Source of the DNA: Liminaster sp017519885
GTDB taxonomy: Bacteria; Bacteroidota; Bacteroidia; Bacteroidales; UBA3663
Assembly: GCA_017519885.1 (NCBI GenBank)
Contig: JAFWRO010000063.1
Span: 70,045-134,044 of the forward strand
Length of the DNA: 64,000 nucleotides
Direction: 5' to 3'
Positions 50,633 through 58,551 of this stretch are shown here, piece after piece. The stretch's first letter is position 1. Each line of letters opens with the position of its first letter. Position numbers and translations under genes: made by a program. The notes under the pieces are model-generated. The model was not told where the DNA came from. It did not search any database and saw only the letters and a list, made by a program, of their open reading frames with translations.

Positions 50633-51973
50633 ATGAAACTATCAATCGAAAAAGCACAATGCTTTGTTCCCGCTGGGACATTGGCATCCGTCGCCGCTCA
50701 GACCGCCGCTTGCAACGAACTCCTCGAGTCCGGTAAGGGTGCTGGTAACGACTTCTTGGGCTGGGTTCACCTTCCCTCTAGCATCACCGAAGAATTCCTC
50801 AACGACGTTCAGGCTACCGCCGACCTCCTTCGCGAGAAGTGCGAAGTCGTTGTCGTAGCTGGCATCGGTGGTTCCTATCTCGGCCCTCGTGCCGTCAACG
50901 AGGCTTTGGCAAGCGCTTTCGATGCTTACCAGACCACCCGTAAGAATCCTATTGTAGTCTATGCCGGCAACAACATCGGTGAGGACTACCTCGCCGACCT
51001 CTTCGACATCCTGAAGGAGAAGGAGTTCGGTATCATCAATATCTCCAAGTCAGGCACTACCACCGAGACCGCCCTCACTTTCCGCATCCTTAAGACGATG
51101 CTCGAAGAGAAGGTTGGCAAGGCTGAGGCTCAAAAGCGCATCGTGGCAGTTACCGATGCCAAGCGTGGCGCTCTCTGCACCCTTGCTACCAAGGAGGGTT
51201 ACAAGAAGTATGTCATCCCCGATGACGTAGGAGGTCGTTTCTCGGTGCTCACTCCTGTAGGTCTCATCGCCATCGCCGTTGCTGGCAACGACATCAAGGC
51301 CCTCGTACGTGGCGCCCAGGATATGGAGAAAGCCACTGGCGTCGATGTTCCTTATGCTGAGAACCCAGCTGCCCAGTATGCTGCCGTTCGTAACGCGCTC
51401 TATCAGTTTGGCAAGAAGACCGAGATTCTGGTCAACTATCAGCCCAAGCTTCATTACATGTCCGAATGGTGGAAGCAGCTCTATGGTGAGTCTGAGGGCA
51501 AGGACCACAAGGGCATATTCCCGGCTTCTGTCGATTTCACAACCGATCTGCACTCTATGGGCCAGTGGATCCAGGAAGGCGAGCGCACCATCTTCGAGAC
51601 CGTCATCTCCATCAAGAACCCCAACCGCACCGTGGTTGTTCCTTCCGACGAAGAGAATCTCGATGGCCTGAACTTCCTCGCTGGCAAGCGTGTAGACCAG
51701 GTCAACAAGATGGCCGAACTCGGCACCCAGATTGCCCATGTCGATGGCGGTGTGCCCAACATGAAGATCGAGATCGACAAGCTCGACGAGTACAACCTCG
51801 GCCAGCTCATCTACTTCTTCGAGCGCGCTTGCGGTATCTCTGGCTACATCCTCGGTGTCAACCCATTCAACCAGCCAGGTGTTGAGGCTTACAAGAAGAA
51901 CATGTTCGCTCTCCTCGAGAAGCCAGGTTACGAAGAGGCTACCAAGGCCATCAAGGCTCGTCTCGCCGAATAA
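50633..51973 (+). CDS. pgi: Glucose-6-phosphate isomerase
   Basis: A 446-aa enzyme of the shorter form used by Bacteroidetes and Firmicutes. Sugar-phosphate-binding sites are VAGIGGSYLGPRAVNEAL (about 79-96) and NISKSGTTTET (about 137-147). Others are DDVGGRFSVLTPVGL (about 197-211) and the signature GQLIYFFERACGISGYILG near residue 395. It interconverts glucose 6-phosphate and fructose 6-phosphate. The codons are strongly biased, so it is highly expressed. It ends before a good terminator. Confidence 0.97.
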   Translation: MKLSIEKAQCFVPAGTLASVAAQTAACNELLESGKGAGNDFLGWVHLPSSITEEFLNDVQATADLLREKCEVVVVAGIGGSYLGPRAVNEALASAFDAYQTTRKNPIVVYAGNNIGEDYLADLFDILKEKEFGIINISKSGTTTETALTFRILKTMLEEKVGKAEAQKRIVAVTDAKRGALCTLATKEGYKKYVIPDDVGGRFSVLTPVGLIAIAVAGNDIKALVRGAQDMEKATGVDVPYAENPAAQYAAVRNALYQFGKKTEILVNYQPKLHYMSEWWKQLYGESEGKDHKGIFPASVDFTTDLHSMGQWIQEGERTIFETVISIKNPNRTVVVPSDEENLDGLNFLAGKRVDQVNKMAELGTQIAHVDGGVPNMKIEIDKLDEYNLGQLIYFFERACGISGYILGVNPFNQPGVEAYKKNMFALLEKPGYEEATKAIKARLAE

Positions 51974-52010
51974 TTGCCGAACGGGTCCATCCCGTCCCTC
52001 ACATTAAGGT

Positions 52011-52053
52011 TCGAGGGGTTTCGTCCCAATGGAACGAACCCCTCGACTCTTTT
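52011..52053 (+). terminator. Intrinsic terminator of pgi
   Basis: TCGAGGGGTT (52011-52020) pairs with AACCCCTCGA (52037-52046), followed by CTCTTTTT. A smaller pairing TTCG/CGAA lies inside the loop. Confidence 0.9.
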
Positions 52054-52157
52054 TAATTTAAATCATTTTTCGTTATCCAGGAATCCCGCTTCCTCGGTAT
52101 CCCGATATTCCGAAATCCCGAATCCCGAAATAACGAAAAAAATATATTTCCTCTCCA

Positions 52158-52859
52158 ATGCTAAAAGCATTTCTTTTCGATATGGACGGCGTGCTCTTCG
52201 ACAGCATGCCAAAACATGCGGAAGCATGGTATCAGATCATGGGCGAACACTATGGCTTCGCCTGCGATCGCACCTTCTTCTATCTCTGCGAAGGTGCGAC
52301 CGGACAACAGGTCATCGATGACTTCTTCGTTGAGCAACGCGGACGTCATGCCGAGCCTTGGGAGATTGAGATGATTTACAAGGAGAAGTCGCAGGCCTTC
52401 GTGCAAATGGGCCAGGCAGAACCTATGCCAGGCGCTGCCGATGTGCTTCGTAAAGTAGGGGAGAAGGGCCTCATTCGCGTCCTGGTTACAGGTAGTGGTC
52501 AGCCCTCGCTCCTTAGCAAACTGAATTTTGTTTATCCGAATGTTTTCGACCCCAGTCGAATGGTCTCCGCGAAGGATTGTCCCATCGGTCATGGCAAACC
52601 TATGCCCGATCCCTATCTCATGGGCCTGCGTAAGGCAGGCAACCTCGATCCCTCCGAAGCTATCGTCGTCGAGAATGCTCCACTCGGTGTCCAGGCAGGT
52701 CATGCCGCTGGCATCTTCACCGTCGCTGTTAACACTGGCCCCCTCGACCCAAAGGTCCTCCGCAAGGCTGGCGCCGACATCGTTCTCTCCAGTATGTCCG
52801 AACTCGCCACCCGCTTCGACGAAATCCTCACCCTCCACGCCGCTCACACCCACAAATAA
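52158..52859 (+). CDS. HAD-superfamily hydrolase, beta-phosphoglucomutase-like
   Basis: A 233-aa protein with the HAD motifs: the catalytic FDMDGVLFDSMPKH (about 6-19), motif II threonine in VLVTGSGQPSL (about 113-123), and the lysine/aspartate region HGKPMPDPYLMGL followed by VENAPLGVQAGHAAGI (about 174-189). It has a cap domain of the C1 type. Substrates in this group are small phosphosugars; specificity cannot be read. It is likely a single-gene unit. About 70 bp upstream there is a string of repeated ATCCCG/CCCGAA words of unknown meaning. Confidence 0.88.
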   Translation: MLKAFLFDMDGVLFDSMPKHAEAWYQIMGEHYGFACDRTFFYLCEGATGQQVIDDFFVEQRGRHAEPWEIEMIYKEKSQAFVQMGQAEPMPGAADVLRKVGEKGLIRVLVTGSGQPSLLSKLNFVYPNVFDPSRMVSAKDCPIGHGKPMPDPYLMGLRKAGNLDPSEAIVVENAPLGVQAGHAAGIFTVAVNTGPLDPKVLRKAGADIVLSSMSELATRFDEILTLHAAHTHK

Positions 52860-52986
52860 AAGATTGCAGAGAATCGAGTGTGTCTATCATTAACGAGTAA
52901 TTAACGGCCCATTACACGGTCATTAATGTAAAATTTAAAATACTCATCCAACCCCAATTCTCTAATTGTTGATATAGATAAAAAAG

Positions 52987-53013
52987 AAAAGAGGACCGTT
53001 GAGGTCCTCTTTT
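52987..53013 (-). terminator. Terminator of the tRNA-Arg transcript
   Basis: AAAAGAGGACC (52987-52997) pairs with GGTCCTCTTTT (53003-53013). On the minus strand the hairpin is followed by CTTTTTTAT, just past the tRNA 3' end. Confidence 0.9.
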
Positions 53014-53019
53014 CGTGAG

Positions 53020-53093
53020 TGATTCGACGGGGATTCGAACCCCGGACCGACTGCTTAGAAGGCAGTTGCTCTATCCAGCTGAGCTATCGAACC
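53020..53093 (-). tRNA. tRNA-Arg (anticodon TCT)
   Basis: A 74-nt cloverleaf on the minus strand. The acceptor stem is GGTTCGA/TCGAATC (one G-U) with discriminator A. The D arm is GCTCAGCTGGATAGAGC, the anticodon arm CTGCCTTCTAAGCAG with anticodon TCT, and the T arm CCGGGGTTCGAATCCCCG. CCA is not encoded. It reads AGA codons for arginine. Confidence 0.97.
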
Positions 53094-53111
53094 ATCATTT
53101 TTTTGCGGGCG

Positions 53112-53143
53112 CAAAGATAGCGATTATCTTCGAGATTTCCAAA
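53112..53143 (-). promoter_or_regulatory. Promoter of tRNA-Arg
   Basis: Minus strand: TTTG (53143-53140), 20-bp spacer, TATCTTTG (53119-53112), 18 bp before the mature 5' end. Confidence 0.82.
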
Positions 53144-53226
53144 TTTTCGGCGAAATATTTTCAGAATTCTGTATTGTTGGAGCCTGTCAGCTGTATTTCC
53201 GATAGCTCGCGTTGCCAGAAAACCGA

Positions 53227-54039
53227 TTATTGCTTGTCCTTTTCAGCAGCAGCGGCACGCATGGCAACCTCTTCCGTTGTAGACGGCTGGTCGAACTTCT
53301 TGCGGATGAAGACGAAGTTGCGGCCAAGATACTTTTCGCGCACGATAGGATTGGCTGCAAGCTCTTCGCTAGTGCCCTGGAATAGGATCTTGCCCTCGAA
53401 GAGCAGGTAGGCACGATCGACGATCGAGAGCGTCTCAGGTGCATTGTGGTCAGTGATGAGGATGCCGATGTTCTTGTCCTTGAGCTTATAGACGATGTAC
53501 TGGATGTCCTCGACGGCAATGGGGTCGACGCCTGCAAAAGGCTCGTCGAGCATGATGAACTTGGGACTGATGGCCAGGCAGCGTGCAATCTCACAACGAC
53601 GACGTTCGCCACCCGACAGACGATCGCCCAGGTTCTTGCGCACCTTCTGCAGTCGGAACTCGGCGATGAGCGACTCGAGCTTGTCGCGCTGCTCTTCGGG
53701 CGTCATGGTGGTCATCTCGAGCGTGGCACGCAGGTTGTCCTCCACCGACATCTTTCGATAGACCGACGCCTCCTGTGCCAGGTAGCCGATGCCCAGTTTG
53801 GCACGACGATAGACGGGCAGCTTGGTGATCTCCTGGTCATCGAGGAAGATGCGTCCCTCGTTGGGCGTCACTAATCCAGTGGTCATATAGAACGTGGTCG
53901 TCTTACCGGCGCCATTGGGGCCCAGCAGACCTACGATCTCGCCCTGACGGACATCGATGCTCACATGATCGGCCACCGTACGAGGCCCATATCGCTTGAC
54001 GAGGTTGTCGGTGCGAAGCACACTCACATGCTCTTCCAT
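53227..54039 (-). CDS. lptB: LPS export ABC transporter ATPase LptB
   Basis: A 270-aa ABC ATPase. The Walker A is LLGPNGAGKTTTFYM (about 38-52), followed by the Q-loop LAQEASVYRKMSVEDNL (about 87-103). The ABC signature is RLSGGERRRCEIARCL (about 139-154), and Walker B is FIMLDEPFAGVDP (about 162-174). The SVFRKL/VYRKMSV and EPFAGVDP forms point to LptB, which powers LPS extraction through LptFG. It has a C-terminal extension of about 30 residues past the usual end. The start at 54039 is the first Met of the fold; the 42 codons upstream cross the promoter region. mlaE is divergent. Confidence 0.93.
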   Translation of the reverse strand: MEEHVSVLRTDNLVKRYGPRTVADHVSIDVRQGEIVGLLGPNGAGKTTTFYMTTGLVTPNEGRIFLDDQEITKLPVYRRAKLGIGYLAQEASVYRKMSVEDNLRATLEMTTMTPEEQRDKLESLIAEFRLQKVRKNLGDRLSGGERRRCEIARCLAISPKFIMLDEPFAGVDPIAVEDIQYIVYKLKDKNIGILITDHNAPETLSIVDRAYLLFEGKILFQGTSEELAANPIVREKYLGRNFVFIRKKFDQPSTTEEVAMRAAAAEKDKQ

Positions 54040-54120
54040 CTTTATATCGCGAATTAGAATTACTGAATAATATTGTTCGCATGGAGCGGACAAAAGTTCG
54101 AATTTCGATGTATTGCGGCG

Positions 54121-54128
54121 CAAAGATA
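54121..54128 (-). promoter_or_regulatory. -7 box for lptB
   Basis: TATCTTTG on the minus strand, 81 bp before the lptB start and divergent to the mlaE box. Confidence 0.65.
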
Positions 54129-54182
54129 GTGAATTTTTCTCAATATCGAAACATTTTTTGTCCACTTTATCATTTTTTTAGT

Positions 54183-54190
54183 TATCTTTG
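54183..54190 (+). promoter_or_regulatory. -7 box for mlaE
   Basis: TATCTTTG with TTTTTG 22 bp upstream (54155-54160) and the mlaE ATG at 54215. Confidence 0.65.
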
Positions 54191-54214
54191 CACCGCAAAA
54201 AAGAAAAAGTAGAT

Positions 54215-54961
54215 ATGCTGCTGACAAATTGGATACGTGATTTCGGTAAATATGTTCTCTTGATGAAGCGAGTCTTCACCAAGCCCGATCGTTGGAATAT
54301 GTTCGGTCGCCAATACCTGCATGAGAGTACGGGCCTGGTAATCGACTCGATAGGCATCATCGGCATCATCTCGCTGTTCATCGGTGCCGTGTCGTGCATC
54401 CAGATCCAGAAGAACCTCGACAACCCGTTCCTCCCGCAGTACCTCATCGGCTTTGCAACGCGCGAGATGCTCATGCTCGAATTCTCGTCTGCCATCCTCT
54501 GTCTGATTCTTGCCGGCAAGGTTGGTTCGAACATCGCCTCTGAGATAGGCACAATGCGCGTGACGGAGCAGATCGATGCCATGGAGATCATGGGCGTGAA
54601 TTCGGCCAACTACCTCATCTTGCCGAAGGTTTGTGCTGTGATTTCGCTGATGCCCATCCTCGTTATTCTCTCCATTGCACTGGGTTTGGTGGGTGGTGGC
54701 ATCCTTTGTATGCTGACGGGTCAACCCACTGTCGACGATTACGTCACGGGCATACAGTTCTATTTCGACATCGGCCACATCGATTATGCCATACAGAAGT
54801 CGATGATCTTCGGATTCATCATCACCACGGTCTCAGGTTATTTCGGCTATACGGTCAAAGGCGGCGCCTTGCAGGTAGGCCGCAACTCGACTCAGGCAGT
54901 TGTCATTAGCTCCATCATGATTCTGATGGCCGACGTCGTGAGCACGAAACTGCTCCTCTGA
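54215..54961 (+). CDS. mlaE: MlaE/YrbE-family ABC transporter permease
   Basis: A 248-aa permease with five or six hydrophobic segments: about residues 47-65, 85-105, 140-175 and 195-245. MlaE signs are GLVIDSIGIIGIISLFIGAV and REMLMLEFSSAILCLILAGKVGS, then TEQIDAMEIMGVNSANYLILPK, the family's conserved cytoplasmic helix. MlaE forms the core of a phospholipid transporter with MlaF ATPase and an MCE protein MlaD. Neither partner is next to it: the next gene is a sugar enzyme. The start at 54215 avoids the promoter; a start at 54188 would lie in it. Confidence 0.92.
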   Translation: MLLTNWIRDFGKYVLLMKRVFTKPDRWNMFGRQYLHESTGLVIDSIGIIGIISLFIGAVSCIQIQKNLDNPFLPQYLIGFATREMLMLEFSSAILCLILAGKVGSNIASEIGTMRVTEQIDAMEIMGVNSANYLILPKVCAVISLMPILVILSIALGLVGGGILCMLTGQPTVDDYVTGIQFYFDIGHIDYAIQKSMIFGFIITTVSGYFGYTVKGGALQVGRNSTQAVVISSIMILMADVVSTKLLL

Positions 54962-55114
54962 TTTTTGTCACGAATTTAAGAATTAGAAAATTGTCTAGCT
55001 CTACGGATTTACGCAGATTTCACGGATTTCTGTATGGTCGGGACAAATAGATAATCTGATTAATCCGATTCAATTCGTAGAGCATATTACGAACAAACTC
55101 GCAAAAACAAGCAT

Positions 55115-56455
55115 ATGATCAAAGTTATTACCTACGGCACATACGACCTCCTTCATCAAGGTCACATTAACCTCCTTCGCCGAGCTAAGGAACTCGGCGA
55201 CTACCTCATTGTTGGTGTCACCAGCGACAGCTTCGACCGCGGTCGCGGCAAGCTCAACGTGCGCAATAACGTTCTCGAGCGTGTCGAGGCCGTTAAGGCA
55301 ACGGGCTACGCCGACGAAGTCATCATCGAGGACTACCTCGGCCAGAAGATCGACGATATCCAGAAGTACGATGTCGATATCTTTGCCATCGGCAGCGACT
55401 GGGTGGGCAAGTTCGACTACCTCAACGAATACTGCAAGGTGGTCTATCTGCCCCGTACCGAAGGCATCAGCAGCACTATGCTCCGTGCCAAGAGCCAGGA
55501 CGTCTATCGCATCGGAGTCATCGGTAGTGGTCGCATCGCACATCGCTTCGTGCCCGAGACCAAGGTTGTGAATGGGGCAGAGGTAGTGGCAGTCCTGAAT
55601 CCCGACAAGGAACAGGCAGAGGCCTTCGCCAAGGCACACGGCATTGAAGGCTTCACCGACTTCGACGAGTTCATCTCCCACGTCGATGCCGTTTATATTG
55701 CCTCCCCGCATCTCACGCACTACGACTACGCCAAGCGCAGTCTTCTTGCAGGCAAGCACGTGTTGTGCGAAATCCCCTTCACGCTTAGCAAGGCCGAAAC
55801 TCTTGAACTCTACCATTTCGCCGAGGAACGCGACCTCATCCTTATGGAAGCCAGCAAGACTGCCTATTGTCCCGCTTTTGGTCATGTTGTTACCTTGGTT
55901 AAAAGCGGCATCATTGGCGATGTAGTCGATGTGCAGGCTTCCTTGAGTAAGATGGTCGATCCGCCCATCCGTGAATTGGATGCAGCGCAGGCAGGTGGTG
56001 CTATGACCGAACATGCCCCGTTGACGGTGATGGCCATCGTCAAGCTTCTCGGTATCGACTGGCACGACGTCAATTTCCACAGCCGTATGGAGAATGGAGT
56101 CGACATTTACACCAAAGGTGTCATCAACTACCCCCATGCCACCGCCTCCTTCACCCTCGGCATTGGCGTCAAGACCGAGGGCAACCTCGTCATCAGTGGC
56201 ACCAAGGGCTACATCTACGTGCCCGCCCCCTGGTGGCTCACCAGTTTCTTCGAGGTGCGTTACGAAGACCAGACCAAGAACAAGAAGTACTTCTACAGCT
56301 ACGACGGCGAAGGCCTCCGCTACGAGATCCAGGAGTGGTTCTCGATGATTGTCAACCATCGCAAGAGCTGCTACAAGCTCCGTCGTCGCGAGAGTGTCGC
56401 TATCTCAGAAATCATCGAGAAGTACCGCAATCACGAAAACGTCACTGAGATTTGA
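55115..56455 (+). CDS. Fusion: glycerol-3-phosphate cytidylyltransferase-like + Gfo/Idh/MocA oxidoreductase
   Basis: A 446-aa bifunctional protein. Residues 1-130 are a TagD-like cytidylyltransferase with the HxGH-type site TYGTYDLLHQGHINLLRRAK and the EGISSTMLR end-motif, homologous to RTxGISTT. Residues 132-446 are a Gfo/Idh/MocA-type oxidoreductase with IGVIGSGRIAHRF (about 132-144) as Rossmann motif, CEIPFTLSKAE (the usual EKP site reads EIP), and AMTEHAPLTVMAI in the C-terminal domain. It probably makes a CDP-activated alcohol and modifies or makes its precursor by oxidation. Which alcohol is unknown. Polysaccharide or teichoic-type chemistry is possible. It stands alone. Confidence 0.88.
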   Translation: MIKVITYGTYDLLHQGHINLLRRAKELGDYLIVGVTSDSFDRGRGKLNVRNNVLERVEAVKATGYADEVIIEDYLGQKIDDIQKYDVDIFAIGSDWVGKFDYLNEYCKVVYLPRTEGISSTMLRAKSQDVYRIGVIGSGRIAHRFVPETKVVNGAEVVAVLNPDKEQAEAFAKAHGIEGFTDFDEFISHVDAVYIASPHLTHYDYAKRSLLAGKHVLCEIPFTLSKAETLELYHFAEERDLILMEASKTAYCPAFGHVVTLVKSGIIGDVVDVQASLSKMVDPPIRELDAAQAGGAMTEHAPLTVMAIVKLLGIDWHDVNFHSRMENGVDIYTKGVINYPHATASFTLGIGVKTEGNLVISGTKGYIYVPAPWWLTSFFEVRYEDQTKNKKYFYSYDGEGLRYEIQEWFSMIVNHRKSCYKLRRRESVAISEIIEKYRNHENVTEI

Positions 56456-56556
56456 GAATCGTAAATGGGAGTGTTCTTGGTGCAGCTTTAAATCTGACAT
56501 TTATTAATGATGTTGTATGGGCTGCCCGTCGTTCTTTTCAGCAAAGATGGTTGAGA

Positions 56557-56580
56557 GCACCTTCCGCAAAAGGAAGGTGC
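56557..56580 (+). terminator. Hairpin after the fusion gene
   Basis: GCACCTTCC (56557-56565) pairs with GGAAGGTGC (56572-56580), loop GCAAAA, followed by TTGTGCTTTG. It is 100 bp past the stop. Confidence 0.7.
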
Positions 56581-56696
56581 TTGTGCTTTGTTTGAAAATT
56601 ATAGTGAATTAGCAAAGATTATTTGGTCAATGGTATTAAAATAAACACTCATATGGAATATTTTATAATTTTCGCTTCCATCTATCCGTAAAGGTG

Positions 56697-56852
56697 CTAT
56701 TCACAATAATAGACAAACACGATGCGTATTCCTATGGCAATGATGGCATACAAGGCACAAACGATAAGAAATACAATCAATGTGACATCAGATGATGTAT
56801 CCCATTGCCCATTCATCATGGCTTCTGCCAGACCGGCTTTTAGTAGTATCAT
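56697..56852 (-). CDS. Small membrane protein, 51 aa
   Basis: A short minus-strand ORF beginning MILLKAGLAEAMMNGQW and then a single hydrophobic helix (about residues 24-48, LIVFLIVCALYAIIAIGIRIVFV). It is otherwise unknown. It could be a real single-span membrane peptide (it lies in a gene-poor 1.7-kb stretch), but no promoter box was found upstream and no homologue is recalled, so confidence is low. Confidence 0.35.
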   Translation of the reverse strand: MILLKAGLAEAMMNGQWDTSSDVTLIVFLIVCALYAIIAIGIRIVFVYYCE

Positions 56853-56995
56853 AGTTTATTTGTTTGAATTAAGTTAATTGATGTGCTCATTCATCTTTAT
56901 GTGTAGAAATTTAAATTAGGTAAACATTAAAGAATGGTATAGATGTTTCTGATCAAGCAATTTTCCCCATAAGAGGGGATAGGCTATATTTTTAA

Positions 56996-57350
56996 AGATT
57001 TCCTCTATGCTTTCTATTCGAACTAAAAGCCCCGAAGGGGCGAAATATAGTCTTTCGTGCCTTCAGCACTCCTTTTGTTTGGGTCCAGTACAAACGGGGA
57101 TTATCATCCCCGCCTGTGTTCTCTCTAGCCTTTCAGGCTTATGTTTGGTCGAACAGAATTATTCCTCCCAAGATTTCCTCAAAGATTTCTTGCGTCAGCA
57201 ATAAAACACGTGTTATGCTCTTCGAGCAGAAATCAAGGAGGAAATCTAGTGTGGAAATTGTCGCTTATCCCTAGTTTTGCTTGACCAGACAGCATTTCCT
57301 CATAAGATTTCCTCTATGATTTCTAGCGCAAGCTATAAAACACGTGTCTG
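56996..57350. repeat. Three degenerate copies of an AGATTTCCTC repeat
   Basis: Direct repeats start at 56996, 57171 and 57305. Copies 2 and 3 agree over about 46 bp: AGATTTCCTC, then A/T-rich GATTTCT, then GC-type AGC, ending ATAAAACACGTGT; copy 1 covers the first 20 bp only. Between copies 1 and 2, from 57028, lies AGCCCCGAAGGGGCG, a word that is also found in a family of intergenic repeats in Bacteroidetes. No gene is supported here; the open frame at 57007-57204 is a repeat by-product. Confidence 0.6.
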
Positions 57351-57423
57351 GACAGCTTTTTCTGGCTTTGCCTTTTTTCTTCCTCCAAGTATATTAGGTT
57401 TCATCAAAAACAATGTGATTTTC

Positions 57424-57454
57424 TTGCTTTATTAAGTCAAAACTTATAACTTTG
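57424..57454 (+). promoter_or_regulatory. Promoter-like site before the ATPase remnant
   Basis: TTG (57424-57426), 20-bp spacer, TAACTTTG (57447-57454). What it drives today is unclear; it precedes the decayed ATPase. Confidence 0.45.
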
Positions 57455-57482
57455 CATCGTTTTATAAAATCTCATTTAATAA

Positions 57483-57828
57483 AACGGCAAAATTTATGGC
57501 AATTATTTTGCCTGGGGCGGCTTGCCCGAATCGATCAATTTGCCGGTCAAGCGCTCTTATCTTTCCAGCGTCTTTCAAAAGATTTACCTGGGCGACATCG
57601 CACAGCTAAACGGCATCGCAAACCACAAGTTGCTCCAGCTTCTGACAAAGAAGATTGCCGAGAGAAACCACAAGGGCACGCGAAGTGGACGCTCTTGGCA
57701 AATTGCCCAATGCATATCCATGCAAACGCCGAGTTATTATCACGTTTGACGAAGAAGGTGCAATCAGCGACAAACATGGCACCATCGAGATCGTTCCTTG
57801 TTGGAAATGGCTCTTGTATTGCGATTGA
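57483..57828 (+). pseudogene. Remnant of an AAA ATPase with DUF4143-type C-terminus
   Basis: Two frames together resemble the C-terminal half of the AAA_14/DUF4143 ATPases that are common in Bacteroidetes. Frame A (57483-57690) reads WGGLPES, YLSSVFQKIYLGDI, then NGI and LTKKIAE, matching the DUF4143 start 'GG.PE....KYL..LF..IY..DI..RN.I'. Frame B (57679-57828) gives RRVIITFDEEGAISDKHGTI and WKWLLYCD then stop, matching the family's last strand-rich segment 'r.lIvT.DEE......g.I.v.P.W.WLL'. The middle (about 130 residues) and the whole ATPase part are missing, and a frameshift separates the two parts. It is clearly non-functional. Confidence 0.7.
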
Positions 57829-57959
57829 TATCGTTTTCAATCCCACACAGAGCTCACCGAACTCACGGAAATATTTTTTAATGCCACCCTTTCTGTGGTT
57901 TCCGTGGTTTCTGTGTGCCCTTATTCGCGACCAGCCAGTCATCCCCCTTTAAGGTATTC

Positions 57960-58035
57960 AGCCCCCTAGTTATTCCCTTCGGTCATATCCGAGCGAAGCG
58001 GGGGATAGAGGGGGTGCGGAGGACCGAGGGGGGCT
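57960..58035. repeat. GC-rich inverted-repeat element
   Basis: AGCCCCC (57960-57966) and CCCTTCGGTC (57975-57984) pair with GACCGAGGGG and GGGGGCT (58022-58035), with one mismatch. It stands out as GC-rich in an AT-rich surrounding and is preceded by a CTGTGGTTTCCGTGG-type repeat word (57893-57910). Looks like a dispersed intergenic repeat. Confidence 0.5.
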
Positions 58036-58101
58036 ACTTATCGATTTTCATCTTCTATGAATATGGTCTTGTGGAGGAACTAATAGTTTTTTAGCAAAAA
58101 A

Positions 58102-58133
58102 TTTGGATATTTCGAATATTCGTCTTATCTTTG
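58102..58133 (+). promoter_or_regulatory. Promoter of the STAS/GHKL operon
   Basis: TTTG (58102-58105), 20-bp spacer, TATCTTTG (58126-58133), then a 61-nt leader to the ATG at 58195. Confidence 0.82.
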
Positions 58134-58194
58134 CGGCGTTAATGAGTAAGAGATGAAACATGTTATATGTTCGTAATGAGTATTAACAATCAAT

Positions 58195-58551
58195 ATGGAT
58201 AAAAGTAGAATAGTAAGGATTCCAAATGCAACTGAAGAAGTGCGCATTGGCTACAGCTTCAACTATTTGATTAGAGTAATAGCTGAAACGGAAGCAGCCG
58301 ATGCTGTGCTATGGGACTTTGCTGATGTTACGTTTCTGCATCCATTCTTTCTTGCTCCTTTGGCCATCTACAAAAACACATCAGGGAAAGACATCAAATG
58401 CATTAACATATCTCTGCGTATTCAAGCCTATTTGAATAGCATCTGTTTTGATCGAATGCTCTTTTTTGACCATGAAAAAAGAGAGGACGTTGAAGCTGTG
58501 ATGCAAAAATATACCAACAAGACCTATCTCCCTCTTGTAGTTTTGCAATGA
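58195..58551 (+). CDS. STAS-like small protein
   Basis: A 118-aa protein. The pattern AVLWDFADVTFLHPFFLAPLAI (about 37-58) followed by KDIKCINISLRIQAYLNSICF resembles a STAS fold ('v.lDl..v.fid..gl..L' then 'v.l.n.s..v...l...g'), though I see no clear phosphorylatable serine. It overlaps the following GHKL ATPase by 4 nt (ATGA). Related proteins that I recall carry both parts in one chain of about 260-290 residues, so this could be a natural split, a frameshift, or coupled genes. It is the first of three genes that together look like a partner-switch module. Role unknown. Confidence 0.65.
   Translation: MDKSRIVRIPNATEEVRIGYSFNYLIRVIAETEAADAVLWDFADVTFLHPFFLAPLAIYKNTSGKDIKCINISLRIQAYLNSICFDRMLFFDHEKREDVEAVMQKYTNKTYLPLVVLQ

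Noticed and set aside
57007..57204. 65-codon plus-strand frame
   Set aside because: Made of intergenic repeat words (SPEGAKY type), not a gene.
57452..57952. 166-codon plus-strand frame
   Set aside because: It overlaps the DUF4143 remnant in the wrong frame and ends in a repeat.
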